Assembly: GCF_004379255.2 (NCBI RefSeq) | Contig: NC_056042.1 | Span: forward strand, 29,739,928 to 29,803,927 | Direction: 5' to 3' | DNA length: 64,000 nucleotides | From: Salvia splendens | Taxonomy: Eukaryota > Streptophyta > Magnoliopsida > Lamiales > Lamiaceae | Shown here: in pieces, positions 9,801 through 22,494 of the stretch | How positions within the stretch are numbered: the stretch's first letter is position 1 | Layout: the number at the start of each line of letters is the position of its first letter | The notes under the pieces: generated by a model | What the model saw: the letters and a program-made list of their open reading frames with translations, nothing else | What the model was told of the DNA's origin: nothing | The model's database searches: none | Made by a program: the position numbers and the translations under genes

Positions 9801-12800
9801 ATGTGTTTTATACTTTAATGTTAATAGCGTGTCTTTGGAAGTCAACCTAATAATTGGAGATGCTTAGGGAATTCTCGTCGAATAGATGAGATAAAAGGGT
9901 TTATTTTTAAACAAGATCTTCCCACTTGTGACTTTTGCAACAAAGTTCTTTAATTTTCAGAACTTACAATCAAGTCCTTCAGTTTCTAGAAAATATAATC
10001 AAATTGCTGAAGTTTTGACAAATTTTAGAACGGCCTCACAGCTTTGAAAAAAAAAAACTCAATCTTTGTGGAAGTGGCTCCTAGACTTGATAAAAAACTA
10101 TCCAACTCGACTACTCGATAAGAGCCTCAATTATCAATATTAGTTCTTTGATATGGGCTTATTAAACTATCAATGACGCAGCTCCATGATATGAGTATAA
10201 ACTATGAATGAGATAGCTTATTAATAGTGGCGCACCCAAAAATTTTACACATATATCCAAACCATATAACACAACAAGAATGAGAAATACAAAGAAAATA
10301 AGACAAGAAAAAATTATGAATTAAACTATTGCTTCAAACTCTGGCCACTAGAGTAGAAGGTTTCTAAGAAATCATAAATTTGAATATAAACTATTTATCA
10401 AATTCATAACTCGACGATACCAATATAAACTATTTCAAATTGAATATCAATTCAAATTATGTATCGAGAATCATGATACTCAACTTGAGGGAAATGTTGA
10501 AATGAATGTAAGAATTAAAAATCAAGAGAAGATCCGGACAAGAATCAAATAAAGGATCACGGAGATATCTCATAAGTTAGAGTCTAGTTAAGAAATAACC
10601 AAATCAAGATTAAAATAAATTGTTGTATTTGAATTACATTTCATATTAGAAGAAAATATTATAAGAAAACATTCAATCCAACATAATAGAGGCGTATGGT
10701 TGATTCAATGTTCACCAAAGTTTTTGATTCTACAATTTTCTATCAAAATTTACAAAGGCCTTTCAAACTAAATCATCAGTTTAATTATCGATTTCAAAGT
10801 TGGTTATTTTACGGAACACAATAAAAAAAACAATAAAAACGCGTTATTCATGTTTGTTGCGCTAACAACAAATTAATTTGTCATAAATATGATTGAATCA
10901 GTTTACCATTCAGTTACCATTTCCATGCAACTATACGATTAAAATCTAGAGTTTGATAAAGGTTGAAATCTCTTTTGATAAACATATTTTCATGCATGAC
11001 ATCTTAATTATTCTAATAAAGTTAAAACCTTAAACTCTAGTAATGTTATTTGACATCAAAATATTTTGGTTGGAAAATTCATATGTGTTGTTTGCAAAAT
11101 AATATTAGTACTTATTCTCATCTAAAATCCAGTTTGTAATTACTTGAATTGGTCATGGTATGATTAAATCTAAAATCAACTTCAATATGCAAATGATAAA
11201 TTAAATTTTTCATGCCAGCTATATGTTTTGTGACATAAGAAACAACTTCATTAGAAAAGGAAAATACTGTGTTTCGTGACAAAATTGAGGCATATCGACT
11301 TATTTACATAGTTGAGAAGATAAATGCATTTAACCTATACTGCCTCATATTTCTCTTTCAAGTAAATTATTACTTAACAACCATATTAATATTTTAGATA
11401 AGGATTAAAGAAACAAAAAGGGAAAAATGGAATAAAAGTGGATACTGCGGCAAGACATATAACTATATAGCTATATGATCAATTGCTAACTCTCCCCAAA
11501 TTGCTAACTACAACTAATTAGAAATCATAGATCATTAGAGATCTAGTGGTCTATAATTTGCCACATGTAAATTCGTTTTATTATTATTTAAAAAGATAAA
11601 AAAAATATATACCAAATGTAAGGTTTTGGTCTAAATGTCAATATAGTGGAGTATTAAACAAATCAATAAGATGTCTTGAATATGTCAACACAATTTCGAA
11701 TTGACATTTTTATAGTATGTATTATGTTGACATATTATGATAGCTAAATTGACATTAACTGTTTCATGAAAAATACGAAAATTCAAGAAATATTTTTCAA
11801 ATTTTGACGTCGAAACATATGCAAGTGAGATATCGTTAGAATCCTTATAAAATTATCTTTAATTTGATATATGTTGTGTGAAAAAATAATTTAAAATTGA
11901 GATTGTTATATGCATTTAAAATTATGATTTTAAAAGTTAATTATAACTAATTTGTTTTTAATTGACATAAATATCCTAATTGATATTTTTTGTTCACTGT
12001 ATTGATACCCGAAATTGAATGATCATAACTCTTGATTTGAAGATCTAATGTCTATCATTAAATTATAGTTAGCCATTTAGAGATGAGTTAGCAGTATAAC
12101 ATATCCCTAACTATAAATATAAGTGTCATGTTGATAAGGTGGCAAGACAACTATATATAATACATTACTACATTAGGATATTGACTATTAGATTTTGAGA
12201 GTAAACAATTGCAGACAGAAACAAAAGGAACAACAGAGAATAGAAATCCCCCAAACGGAAAATCCCATTTCTAAAGAAAGCAAAAGGAACAAACAAAGGA
12301 AAAAAAAGAAATCAAAATAAAGCAATTAAATCTTAGTTGGGAAACATATGAGAAAATTCAAGGTTGAGTACGAATAATTATATGGGGAGAAGTTGCAAGC
12401 CATTGTCATCAATTATTTAGAGAAAAAATAATAATTTTCACAAATCATAGAATATGCTCAAGTGTAGGATTTATATTCCTTTATGTATGAATTATATGTA
12501 TTCTCAGCATGCAATCTATATAACACGTGCGAACTGAATTTTCAATTCAGTTAATCACCAAAATATATTCTTAGCAAAAAATTTTATTATTTACAATACT
12601 TTCACTATAATTCCCCATCCGCTTGGTTATGTGGTTGGAAATGGACAATATACCAGACCGTTGTACTTCTGCTACAATCGTGAGGATTTAACCCAAATCG
12701 AACAAGGTGTTTATAAATTATTGGTTTTATACATATATTTCACCATTGGTATACACATTTTTCAGACATTATCATATGCATTGATTATTAAAAAGCATGG

Positions 12801-13187
12801 GATTATTTGTAAATTGAGAAGCTGTGTAAACTCGTTTAATTTGTACATTTAGAAAACAGAAGAATACGATTAAAGTACTATGTAGAAGATGCATAGTAGT
12901 ATATTCTTTGTTATGAAAAACAAGAAATCAAGCAAATAATTGTTGGCTCATAGATTTGTTAATGGTACAGTTTTGGTAATCTTAATGTCGGTGAAAAGGA
13001 GATGAATTTCTTTACAAGAAAAGACGTGTGGTGGCAATGCATACAGCTGTATGTAGTGCAAAACATAGAACTAAATTTCAATAAAGAGATAATTATAGTA
13101 AGTAAAGAACTAGGAGAGGGCAATCATTATCCTTTTGATTAACTTTTTTCAGTTGCATGCTTTTCCAAATCATTTTACTTTCTTCTT
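9801..13187. other. Gene-poor AT-rich region
   Basis: About 3.4 kb with no coding sequence that I can support; the longest ORF is 73 codons (12631-12852) and looks random. The only repeat noticed is the candidate TIR element at 11473-12107. Confidence 0.5.
11473..12107. mobile_element. Possible TIR element of the TGCTAACT family
   Basis: The left part has ATTGCTAACTCTCC and AAATTGCTAACTAC. The right part, read inverted, has GGGATATGTTATACTGCTAACT and AAATGGCTAACTATA. The MITE at 57448-57580 begins with a similar GTGTTATATTGCTAACTTT. Arms match only in part and no target duplication was found. Confidence 0.35.
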
Positions 13188-13587
13188 TAACAGCATCCGC
13201 AGCTGCGGACGTCCCGGCGGACGTCGGACAGGCGTGTCGGATGTCCGCACGATACGTTCGCCATTAGGCGAGTGACCGGCGGACGCGGACGTCGCTTGCA
13301 GAAGTTTCGCGGATTTCCGACGACGTCCATCGTGACGTCCGCCATTGCGGGTTCCCGACGAACGTCCCGATTTTTAATTTCTTTTTTTTTATAAAAAAAT
13401 TCTATATACACGGCTAGTTGAACTTCATTTCATTCGCACCACTTGTTTTGACGAGTTTCTCTCTCAATACTTTCATTTATTTTGAAGATAAATTGAGCAC
13501 CACGATAGTGATTCCCCCGCCACGAGCCAGTCACAAACGCCAACGTTTCCTGTTAGAGTTGGTGGAAATGCCGGCAGAAGTGCACCG

Positions 13588-14916
13588 ATGTCCGGGATGA
13601 TGCCCGGAATGACGCCGATGATGCCCCAACCCCAAATGGCGGGGATGATGCAGGGGTACAACAATATGTCCCCCCTTGGTGTGCAGGGATGTGTGGGATG
13701 ATGCCCCAAATGCCCGGGGTGAGTGCTGAGATGACGGGGAAGATGCCCCAAATGCCCGGGATGATGCCCCAAATGCCCGGGATGATGCAAGGCATGTCTG
13801 CCGCTGCGGGGGGAGCAGGCAGGGGGTCCCCCAATCACCTGGGGACAATGTCTATCGCCCCTACATGGATTTATTGTCGAGTGATTCCCCCCAGAGTACT
13901 CCTCTGGAGACTCAGTTCACCGGCATCGGGACTTTCTCTTTTGAGGAGTTGAGACTATCTCAGGTCAGGGAGTCTTCCACTGAGATGCAACCGGCGGCAG
14001 GGAGGACGCGAAAGCAGGGGAGGGGGAAGGGCAAGGGCACTACTTTGTCCTCGCGTGCGGGGAACGAGGGTGGGGCGGGGGCCGAGGGGGTGGGAGAGGA
14101 AGCCGGCGGGAGAAAGAGGACCATCTGGAGCATAGGGGAGTGCGTCGCGCTAGCGAAGGCCTGGGTCGGTGTAGTCGAGGATCCCTACGCCGGGGATAAC
14201 CAGCACATCGACAGAATGTGGTGGCGCATTAGCCAAAGCTACCTCCAATTCAAACCGACAGGTGGGAAGCCTCACGATGGAGAGCAATGCTGGAAACAGT
14301 GGGAGCGGCTGAGGAGGTAGCTCAGCCGATTTGCCGGCATCTACCAAAACAACCTCCGCACGACATCAAGCGGCATGTCCGCCGATGATGTGAAGCTTCT
14401 GTCTCACCAGCAGTACCAGACAGTGGATTGGGTTTCGGGGAGTTCAAATATTGGGAGGTATATCTTGTGGTGCAGACTTCCGCCAAGTTTAGTGCGGGTG
14501 TTGAAGCTGGCTGGCCGAAGCGGACGAAGATCAAAGTCTTCGGGGAGTACAACAGCAGTGCCGGTTCCCACGAACTCCCTGACGCCGAGGCAGAGTTCTC
14601 GACCCGTCAATCGTCTTCCCGCCGTCGTCACCCGGTTGGGCAAAAGACCGTGATGCGGATGGCTAGGGGAAGCGCCAGCGAGTCCCACGAGGTCCAATCG
14701 GAATCTCCGTCCCTGGTCACTCCTGAGCTCAACAATCTCGCCCGTGTGCAACTAACGCAGAGCATGCTCGACACCATGGACAAGTGGTATGCAGTGACTA
14801 ATCCCTTATACAAGATCATGTTGAAGGATGTCATCGACACTATGAGACGCGATTTGGGGATGGCACCCCTGCACCAGAGTGACGCCGGGACTGGCGGCGG
14901 GGACGACGAGGAGTAA
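13588..14916 (+). pseudogene. Harbinger MYB-like accessory gene with stop codon and frameshifts
   Basis: The N-terminus (from ATG 13588) is a Met-Gly-Pro-rich tract built from MMPQMPG-type units; it shifts frame near 13690. The frame from 13865 reads MDLLSSDSPQSTPLETQF and then the MYB-like domain (WSIGECVALAKAWVGVVEDP, MWWRISQSYLQFKPTG, CWKQWERLRR). A TAG stops it at 14318-14320. The same frame resumes as LSRFAGIYQNNLRTTSSG. A second shift near 14420 leads into FGEFKYWEVYLVVQTSAKF and the C-terminus ending GGGDDEE. One nonsense codon and at least two frameshifts make it a recent pseudogene. Confidence 0.78.
13689..13800 (+). repeat. Tandem ATGATGCCCCAAATGCCCGG units
   Basis: A 21-bp unit, ATGATGCCCCAAATGCCCGG plus one base, recurs in a row and encodes repeated Met-Met-Pro-Gln-Met-Pro-Gly. 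Partial copies also lie upstream at 13588-13660. Slippage in this tract may explain the nearby frameshift. Confidence 0.75.
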
Positions 14917-15226
14917 GACGGGGGTCGCATATATCGAAGCTTGAGGTTGTTTTTTTTTAATAATTATGTATGTTTTTTTGTTTTAAATAAAGTGGTTGCA
15001 TTTTCTCCGTATTCGTGTCGAAATTTTAATTTCGTAAATTGTTTAATTTGGTGAATTTGTGAATTTTTATTATTGTAGATGTCCGTCGGGATGTCCGCCA
15101 TTGTGCAGTGGGATTTCCTTATGATGTGGCAGTGCAATGTGATGTCCTTATGACGTTGCAGAGGGTGTTTTTGGGAAGTCTGTCGGGATGTCTATCGGGA
15201 CATATGTCCGACTGTAGATGCTCTAA

Positions 15227-16918
15227 GCTTTTCTAATTAATACTCCATGAAACAAGCTCAAGCTCAAGCTCGCATACATAACTAAATAAAGTGACAAAAT
15301 GTGAATCAACAAACTGTTACACACATATTTATGACAATATTTCAAAATATATAGTATATCTTTTACTTGCAATAGTAAATATTTTATGCATATGATAGAT
15401 TTCATGTTAAACACTATTTGTGCTTATATTAATAGGAAAAGTAAATTTCAATATTTTATGAGTTAAAAAGCATGTACTACTATATATTGCTTGTAGTGAA
15501 TAGTATAACACCCCGATTGATTGCGCTACGCATCATCATTGGTAGCTATATTTTCTAACGACTATCTTTTAAAATTAATTTGATGATTAAAAGAGGAATG
15601 GGGTAGAAGACTAGTAGTAGCACCTAGTAGAGGGGGAATATTTGTTACTGATTGAGGGGTTGGATGTGGAAAAATCAATATCCAACTCAATTTGGAGAAT
15701 GGCACCACTAATGCTGGATACAAAAAGTAGATGTGGTCACTCCATCCAAGATTGTTTTCTTCATGTCAAGTAATGATATTGTTATATGTATATATAATAG
15801 AGAATAATATAATATTATAAAGTTTTTGTTGATTCATATAAATGACACATTCACATTGCTTATAGAAAGCGACAATCAAAGCATTGCATGAGAAAATTCA
15901 CATGGATCAAGACTGGTTTCGTGCATGCATGGGATGTTCGGTTTGCAATATTGTATCCGGGATTAAATTTGTAGTGTGTTTGGTGAGATTCAACCCCACA
16001 ACTCAATCCTAAATGAATAATCATGAGATAATTAGTCATAACTAACCCCATATGACTAAAATAATCTCACAATTCAATCCTAGATTGTATCTTGGTATTA
16101 TTTTATCTTGCAAGCCGAACACCACCTTAATGAAAGCCCATGGACATTTTATTTACATTCTTATTAATTTCAGTCAACAACCAAATCGGAGAAATTTATA
16201 CATCTTCTTCTTAATTTCGGTCAAAAGCCAAATGGGTTAATCGATTAACTGAACCGTGTCGATTTCAATTAACAATCAATTTCTCAATTTCATTTAGCCA
16301 CAATGGCCCAATTTTTCAATTTTGGTTAGCCACATTGCCCCAATTCTTTCTGGACTACTTATCGAATTCAGTGATGTTATCTTCTCTTCTTCCACCTCGG
16401 GTATACTCATTCAGATCTAGACTGATCTTATGCTTAACCTCACATAAGGAATCCATTATTAGTCTCCGTGCTAAAAAGAAACGTCTCAACTATAGCGGAA
16501 CCGAGGGAATATCTATCTACCAGCGCAAGATAAGCAACCAAAGGTGGATGAAAACACTGAAAGAAAAAAGGAATTCATCAGAAATGTAGTAAACTGAAGA
16601 CTTATATTTTATACTACACGTCTTGAACCTCTCACTAATACCTAAGAGATCTAAAGAGACTAGTGAAACCAAAGTTAATGATGAAGCAGAACTATACTAC
16701 TAGCTTCATATTCCGATATTTCTTGAGATAAATTCAAGCATAATGGAAAGGTGATGCTTAAAAAATGATAATGAAAAGTTGAAATTCCAGAACTCAGCTT
16801 AGTTTTCAATAATTGCCACAAAAACTAAAAGAATTTATCTTACGATGGAACATCAGATGTCAACTAAGTCCAACGCTGTGAAGAACTCAACCTAAGATGA
16901 TTGCAATTAAGGACAGTG
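15227..16918. other. Gene-free region with one small MITE
   Basis: No supported gene. Short ORFs at 15860-16589 are low-complexity. The only recognisable structure is the small inverted-repeat element at 15935-16121. Confidence 0.45.
15935..16121. mobile_element. Small TIR MITE
   Basis: TGTTCGGTTTGCAA at 15935-15948 is inverted at 16108-16121 (TTGCAAGCCGAACA), with one mismatch. The interior has further inverted words (GTATCCGGGATTAAA against TAGATTGTATCTTGG, weak). The target duplication was not resolved and the superfamily is unknown. Confidence 0.5.
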
Positions 16919-18264
16919 ATGCAATTATAGAAGACAAGACTTGGAGACTAAGCAAATTATACTTTGAGTTTTATTTATTTCCTAGTTCGTAGAAGGAAAA
17001 ATATTAATTGTTTTTCCTTCTACAAATTAGGGTTTCCTTTTTTGCTTATTTTCCTTTAAATTTTATTTTTCCATAAGTTTAGGATTTTCCTTTACCTATA
17101 TAATGCTGAACTAAAAAGACAGACTTTTGAATATTAATTTTACATTGAGTTTTTATACTCTAGAGTTCTCAATTCGTTAAGTTCTTTATTTACCAGTTTA
17201 CGTTTTTGCATCAGTCATACTCCTCACTTGTCACTGAAATAAGGGATTGCTAATGCAATTTCTTGCATAGTTTATTCTCTCTTTCTTCGAAGAAAACAAA
17301 ATAGTACTCGTAGTTATATCCATTACCTCTATTTCTCTTGTAAGGTTAATGAACATTTGCATGTGAAGCAGTTAATTTTTATAACATCTTAGAGATGGTT
17401 AGAGATGGGTTGATGGGGAAATTCAAGACAAGAAGTTGAGAGAATTAACTATGCAAGAAATTTCTCAACTTCTTGTCTTGAATTTCATTTGAAATTCTCC
17501 CATCTCCAAGATGTTATAAAAATCAACCGCTTCACATATGCTAATAATAGCTATGCAAATGATCATTAACCTTACAAGAGAGAGACGCAATGGATATAAC
17601 TACTAGTACACTATTTTGTTTTTCTTCGAAGAAAGAGAGAATTAACTATGCAAGAAATTGCATTAGCAATCCCTTATTTCAGTGACAAAGGGAAAAGTGG
17701 GGAGTACGAATGATGCAGAAATCTATAGAGAATGATTGAATTGGTAAATAAAGAACTCAACAAATTGAGAACTCTAAAATATAAAAACTCAATGTAAAAT
17801 TAATATTCAAAAGTGTCTTTTTAGTTCAACAATGAGACCTTTATATAGATAAAGGGAAATCATTAACTTATGAAAAGTTAAAACTTAAAAGGAAAGTAAG
17901 CAAAAAAATAAAAATAACAATTACTCCCTCCATCCCATAAAAATATTAGCGGCTGAGATGGCACGAGAATTAAGACAAAATTGGTAAAGTAAGAGAAATG
18001 ATGAGAATGGTATGGTAAAGTAAGAGAGAGGAGGAGAATGGTAGTTAAATTAGAGTTAGTGGATAGTGGACCTACATTATTAAATTCATATTACTTTTCA
18101 AAAATGGAATGCGCATAATTTTGTGGGACGGACGAAAATGAAAATTGCACATATTTTTATGGGACGGAAAGAGTAATATTTTTCCATCTACTAATTCTAC
18201 TAACTAGGAAATAAATAAAACCCAAAAGATAATTTATTTGGCCTCCAAGTCTATAATTGCATCA
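16919..18264. mobile_element. Foldback element, second copy, with nested Stowaway
   Basis: The outer ends GATGCAATTATAG and CTATAATTGCATC are perfect inverted repeats. Long arms follow: GACTTGGAGACTAAGCAAATTATA pairs with its inverse near 18210-18250. Next are the inner TTGAACTAAAAAGACAG blocks (17108; inverted at 17812). A complex centre (17225-17700) has repeated GCAAGAAATT and GTTATAAAAATCAACCGCTTCACATA segments in both directions. It is related to the element at 5694-9800. No protein is encoded and no clear target duplication was seen. A Stowaway MITE at 17924-18173 sits in the right arm. Confidence 0.7.
17924..18173. mobile_element. Stowaway-like MITE nested in foldback element
   Basis: A 250-bp element with TA on both sides. 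CTCCCTCCATCCCATAAAAAT on the left is inverted as ATTTTTATGGGACGGAAAGAG on the right. TA duplication and CTCCCTCC ends are typical of plant Stowaway (Tc1/mariner) MITEs. Confidence 0.85.
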
Positions 18265-19565
18265 GACACTCTTTCTATTTCTTTCTTTTTCTTTGGGAAC
18301 TTCATGGTGGGAAAAATAGATCATGATGAGGCTAAAAATGAAAACAAATGGCAGAAACTATAATCAAGATTATTAGTCTGAAGCTATATAAAAGGAACTA
18401 GTGCGATCACCGCAACTGAAAACAAGATTTTATCATTGATGATGCAATATCACTACAAAAATAATGTCAATGGAATACTTCAAATCTATCATAAAACGAA
18501 ACTATTCAGGCACAAGTATAATGCATTTGTAATCATTTAACAACTTCTTTGCTGCACTGGTAACAACCTAAGAATTGTTTACGATAATGAAGCATGAAAT
18601 AATTGTTGATATAATCTGAACTAATTAAAAATCAAATTCAGTGACTGAAAAAACATTTAGCTTTAAAATTCATTCAAAGGCAAAGACTGAAACTTAAATG
18701 GCTAAGCAGAATCAGTGAGTCTGACCTTTTACATCATTACAAATGCATAATTTCTTGAGTGGGATCAAGAGGACATAAGACAGATTGATCCTTTGAAGTC
18801 TGGAAATGAGAAAGTACATACATTTGAATTGCTTGAGCACATTTTCAGTTGTCCGCTGCTAAAACACGACTCAGACGTTACTCCACATGGTAATGCACAC
18901 TAGTATCCGAGGACAGAAGCTATACGTCAATGCAGGTGCCTCAACAAAAAAAAAGAAAGGACATAAAATGAAAGGATGAAAAAGATGAGAAAAAAGTAAA
19001 CAAAACTATCAAAATTAATCATGCAGTTAGAATGGAAAATATGACATACATTACTGAGTTTCCCATATAATAAAGCATGTTGGTCACTCAAGGGGAATTT
19101 GCAGTGCCTAAATATAAACTAGTCAAATTACAACATATCCAGTTGAAGCCAATATCTGAAGGCCTTGGAGTCATGCAGTCACTCTCTTTGTTCTAAAGAT
19201 TTAAAGACTCAACAAGAAAACAACTACTATTAGAATAAGAAATGCAGTTAGCATGAAAACATTGAGCTTCCGATTGAAAAACATGTGGCCATGTGGGTAA
19301 TGCAAGGGGAATTCGTAGAGCCTAAATAGAATCCAATCAGTTATACGAGGTTTTAAATGGCATTTTAAGCCTTGGGGTCCAATGGCCCTGCAAGGCATAA
19401 GCCTCAAGGCAGTCCGGGGTGTTGGCCTGAGCTATAAATAAAAAACACATGAAAATCATACCCAAGTACGATAAAATATAAAAACAGAAACTGTAATACT
19501 AAAACACATCAAAACACACCTTTGACAATTTATAAGATGTGTCACCGGAGAGGGAGAGGGCAGGG

Positions 19566-19602
<37 letters not shown>

Positions 19603-20641
19603 CGGGAGGGAGAGAGCAGACTGTGACTGTGTAGGTTTTTCTCCTTATTTTAGACTTGATTTTTCTTTTATTTTCTTCGTTAAGGCTTTATAAAAACAGT
19701 CCGCTTCAAATAGGACTTCAACCTTCAAGCCTATATTCTATAGAGTAAACCAAAAATACAAGAATATAGTGGACCAAACCTAAAGCATAGAAAATATTCA
19801 CTTTTTGCGCGCTACACACCCGATGATTTAGAAGGATGCATGCATACTTGTAAAACAACAAACTAAGCCTTCATCCCGCTATAATAATCATATCTTCAGT
19901 CAAACATACACTTACACTTGAAACATTGAAATTAAAGAGCCATGAATCTTGCAAATGCATTTAACCAAACATCATTGGAACCATGCTATGATTGTAAAGA
20001 TGCAATATCACTGACTAAAAGGCAAGACTTCCACCAAATTTAGAAACCAACAATATCGATGCTGGACAGGAAAAGAAGAGCTAACCATTTCATAGAACAT
20101 CTCTCGATTTGGTTCTAATCACTACTTTAAGGAAATGAGAATTCAAACATCTAGTCAAATTTTTAATGTATCCAGAACCAAATTCCTATAGTTGGATCTT
20201 TTTTATGTGTTTCTCCTTGATATTAACATGCTCAATAGAAATGAACAGAGAAAAGACTGTCTACCTAGTTTCTTAAGTACTACCAATACTATATATTAGT
20301 AGCACAATCAAATTATATTAGTTTCTACATCAATACTTGCAACCACTGCAAAGAGTAGAATCGATAAATCATTCTTCATTTCCTAATAATTGTGTAGTTT
20401 TAGCTTCTCAACCACATAATGACCTTGTGATCGATGATTAGCAAACATGCTGACAAATGATGGAAGAACTAGAAAGCTACTGCAAAATAAACAAATTTGC
20501 TAGCTTCATTCATGGAACGAAGTGTTTAATTCAAAAAAACAAAATCATACTACTAGCCAAAAGGTACAAAAACGTAACAAGCACCTAAAAAAATCGAAAA
20601 GATAATATGATCTAAACCATGGATAAGTAAGATTTAAAAGC
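18265..20641. other. Downstream region of the ssSPT gene, no clear coding sequence
   Basis: No protein could be supported. A partial direct duplication is visible: AAGGGGAATTTGCAGTGCCT near 19091 and AAGGGGAATTCGTAGAGCCT near 19306, each followed by a CCTTGGAGTC or CCTTGGGGTC segment. Part may be 3' UTR or further introns of the gene at 20642-20966. Confidence 0.4.
19570..19598. repeat. (GA)n microsatellite
   Basis: About 14 GA units in a row, followed by imperfect GGGAG repeats. Confidence 0.85.
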
Positions 20642-20966
20642 TCACCTTTTGCAGAAATCAGTCACGTATCTCGAAGTGTTGTAGAAGATAAACCACATCA
20701 GCACAACAACAAGTGTATCTTTCCAATATTTAAGGCCCACGAAGATCAAATGAACAACAAATTAAGATATATGCCCATCAAACAGAAACACAAATCTTCA
20801 TCTATCTCTATTCAGAACAAATCAAATCAAATCAAATAAAAATGACACAAAAGCATTTGAATTAGAAAGAGTAAAGGATACTGAAAAGATAGCGCTCCCA
20901 CCAATCGAGCATGTAGAGACCGAAGGTGACGTTGTAAAGATAAATCTTGCGTTGAACCCAATTCAT
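20642..20966 (-). CDS. Serine palmitoyltransferase small subunit-like protein, two exons
   Basis: A 54-residue protein encoded by exon 1 (20882-20966) and exon 2 (20642-20718), joined by a GT-AG intron in matching phase. It reads MNWVQRKIYLYNVTFGLYML, then DWWERYLFNTLVVVLMWFIF, then YNTSRYVTDFCKR. This is the plant small-subunit (ssSPT) pattern: a short basic N-terminus, a DWWERYLFN motif and one membrane helix (about 28-43). The family binds the LCB1/LCB2 heterodimer in the endoplasmic reticulum and stimulates the first step of sphingolipid synthesis, serine plus palmitoyl-CoA. The TGA stop lies in AAAAGGTGAGC, which also looks like a splice donor, so a short third exon is possible. An acceptor (TATTTTCAG) just before the ATG suggests a 5' UTR intron with the first exon near 21200-21340. 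Confidence 0.85.
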
Positions 20967-21339
20967 CGCTTCTGAAAATATATTCGGAGAGAAAGAATCC
21001 CAGATTTAATTGAATCTGTTGAGTAATACTATTTGATTGCTCTCTATATATTGTTTAATTAATAATATGTTAGATCGAACCATACATGTCAAAGTAAAAC
21101 TGAATCCAGAATTTAGATTCTATTCAGCAAGAGAAAAGAGCGAAAATTGAAATACAGAGTTACTAAGGTTCAACAATGTCAAACTAAAAAGGCCAATTTT
21201 AAATTGAAAAGGTAAGTTATAAGAAGAGAAGAACCAGAGAAAGAGGGACGTCAAGCTGGCAGGGTGTTCACAGCGGCGGCGTGTTCAGCAAGGGGCGGCA
21301 CAGCGATAGAGAAGATGCAGAGGAAAAATCAAACTAATA

Positions 21340-21982
21340 TCGATGGATAAACCGGGACCATCGATTCGGTGGAAACCGGGCTGCTGCTTCCGGTTTAAGA
21401 CGAATTTTCAACAAAGAAAATCAATATTTTATCTTTCAAATTTAAACTTTTTCACCCATCTATACATATCTAATGGCGCAGAGTTCGACCAATTGAGAGA
21501 GTGGAGGCGCCAATTGGGAGAGAGGAAGGAGAGAAGAGGCGAGGAAAGGGGAGATTGATGCTAGGGCAACATACCAGTGCGAGTATTTCAGATCTCCAAC
21601 TCTCGGGCTCGCGGATTCGACGCCACACAGATCCAAAAACGTCGCAGCACTTCCCTGCTGCCTGTGGAGATGAGAGAGAGACGAACAGTGAGGCGGAGAT
21701 GAGAGAGGAGATGGCTGTGCAGGCCACACCCGGCGACGGAGACGGCGGCAAAGTGGTGTTGGTCGGACAAGGACGACGGCAGCGGCGTGGAGGAGAAGTG
21801 GGGAGGTGTCAAATAAAGAGTATCCACGGTAGATACGACTTTCCCACGAACTAGTACTCCAACTTCTCAAAAATACATTCTCCATGTCCCTAGGACTTCT
21901 CAACCACCCACGATAACACGAAATTAAAATTTTGATACGAATTCGGATAAATTACAATCATAATTTCATTAAATTAAAAATA
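21340..21982. other. Upstream region of the ssSPT gene, GA/GC-rich
   Basis: A GC-rich block (21480-21830) opens frames on both strands, up to 147 codons. None shows a domain or an intron pattern. It is probably promoter, 5' UTR or decayed repeat. No gene is called. Confidence 0.35.
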
Positions 21983-22154
21983 CTCCCTCCGTCCTGCACT
22001 ACTCGCACTTATTTCATTTTTGGGCGTCCCAAGTTACTTGCACTCTTTCCATTTTGAGTAAAAAATTTCACCTTAATTTTTTACTTTTCTATACACTTAT
22101 TCCTTAATCTCTGTGCCGAAAAGGAAAGGGGCGAGTAGCCCGGGACGGAGGGAG
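21983..22154. mobile_element. Stowaway-like MITE
   Basis: A 172-bp element flanked by TA. The ends CTCCCTCCGTCC and GGACGGAGGGAG are perfect inverted repeats, a typical plant Stowaway. Confidence 0.92.
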
Positions 22155-22314
22155 TATTAAAATAGTACAATACAACAAAAAAACAACAATTTAAACAAAG
22201 TACATGTAAATTAAATGAAGCGTAACGAGCCAGATATATAGAGTTGAAATTAAAAAAATATAAAAAAACGAATAAAAATTTTAAAAACAAATAAAAAATC
22301 GAAATATGCTCTCG

Positions 22315-22494
22315 TCAGTTGGGACGTCCGTCGACCATCCACAATAGCGGATGAGAGGACGAACGTCCGCATTATCCGACGGACGACCTCTCATCCGTCT
22401 AGCTCGTCCGTCAAGCGCTCGCCTGTTGCAATAGCGGACGAGCACGACGAACGAACGGCTCGCCAGTCGCTCGTCCACTGTTGTGGAGGCTCTC
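22315..22494. mobile_element. Harbinger-related MITE remnant
   Basis: A GC-rich patch of GGACGTCCG, GAGCGCTTGACGGACG and GGACGAGC words ends in CCACTGTTGTGGAGGCTCTC. Inverted, this resembles the GAGCCTCCACAAC start of the element at 60813. A matching left end and target duplication were not found. Confidence 0.4.

Larger units (their letters stand above)
13191..15223 (+). mobile_element. PIF/Harbinger element carrying a broken MYB-like gene
   Basis: A 2033-bp element with TAA at 13188-13190 and 15224-15226. The ends are CAGCATCCGCAGCTGCGGACGTC and GTCCGACTGTAGATGCTC. GC-rich GGACGTCCG words fill both subterminal regions. It carries only a MYB-like pseudogene on the plus strand and no transposase. 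Its ends differ from the 3275-5334 family, so it is a separate subfamily. Confidence 0.82.

Noticed and set aside
12631..12852. 73-codon ORF in the gene-poor region
   Set aside because: AT-driven composition, no family features, no promoter or partner exon.
18265..20641. Search for more exons of a larger gene joined to ssSPT
   Set aside because: No further conserved coding segment was found. The ssSPT protein is complete at 54 residues, so nothing was added.
21460..21903. 147-codon minus and 117-codon plus ORFs in a GC-rich block
   Set aside because: Overlapping frames on both strands and no motif or splice pattern; treated as promoter or repeat DNA.
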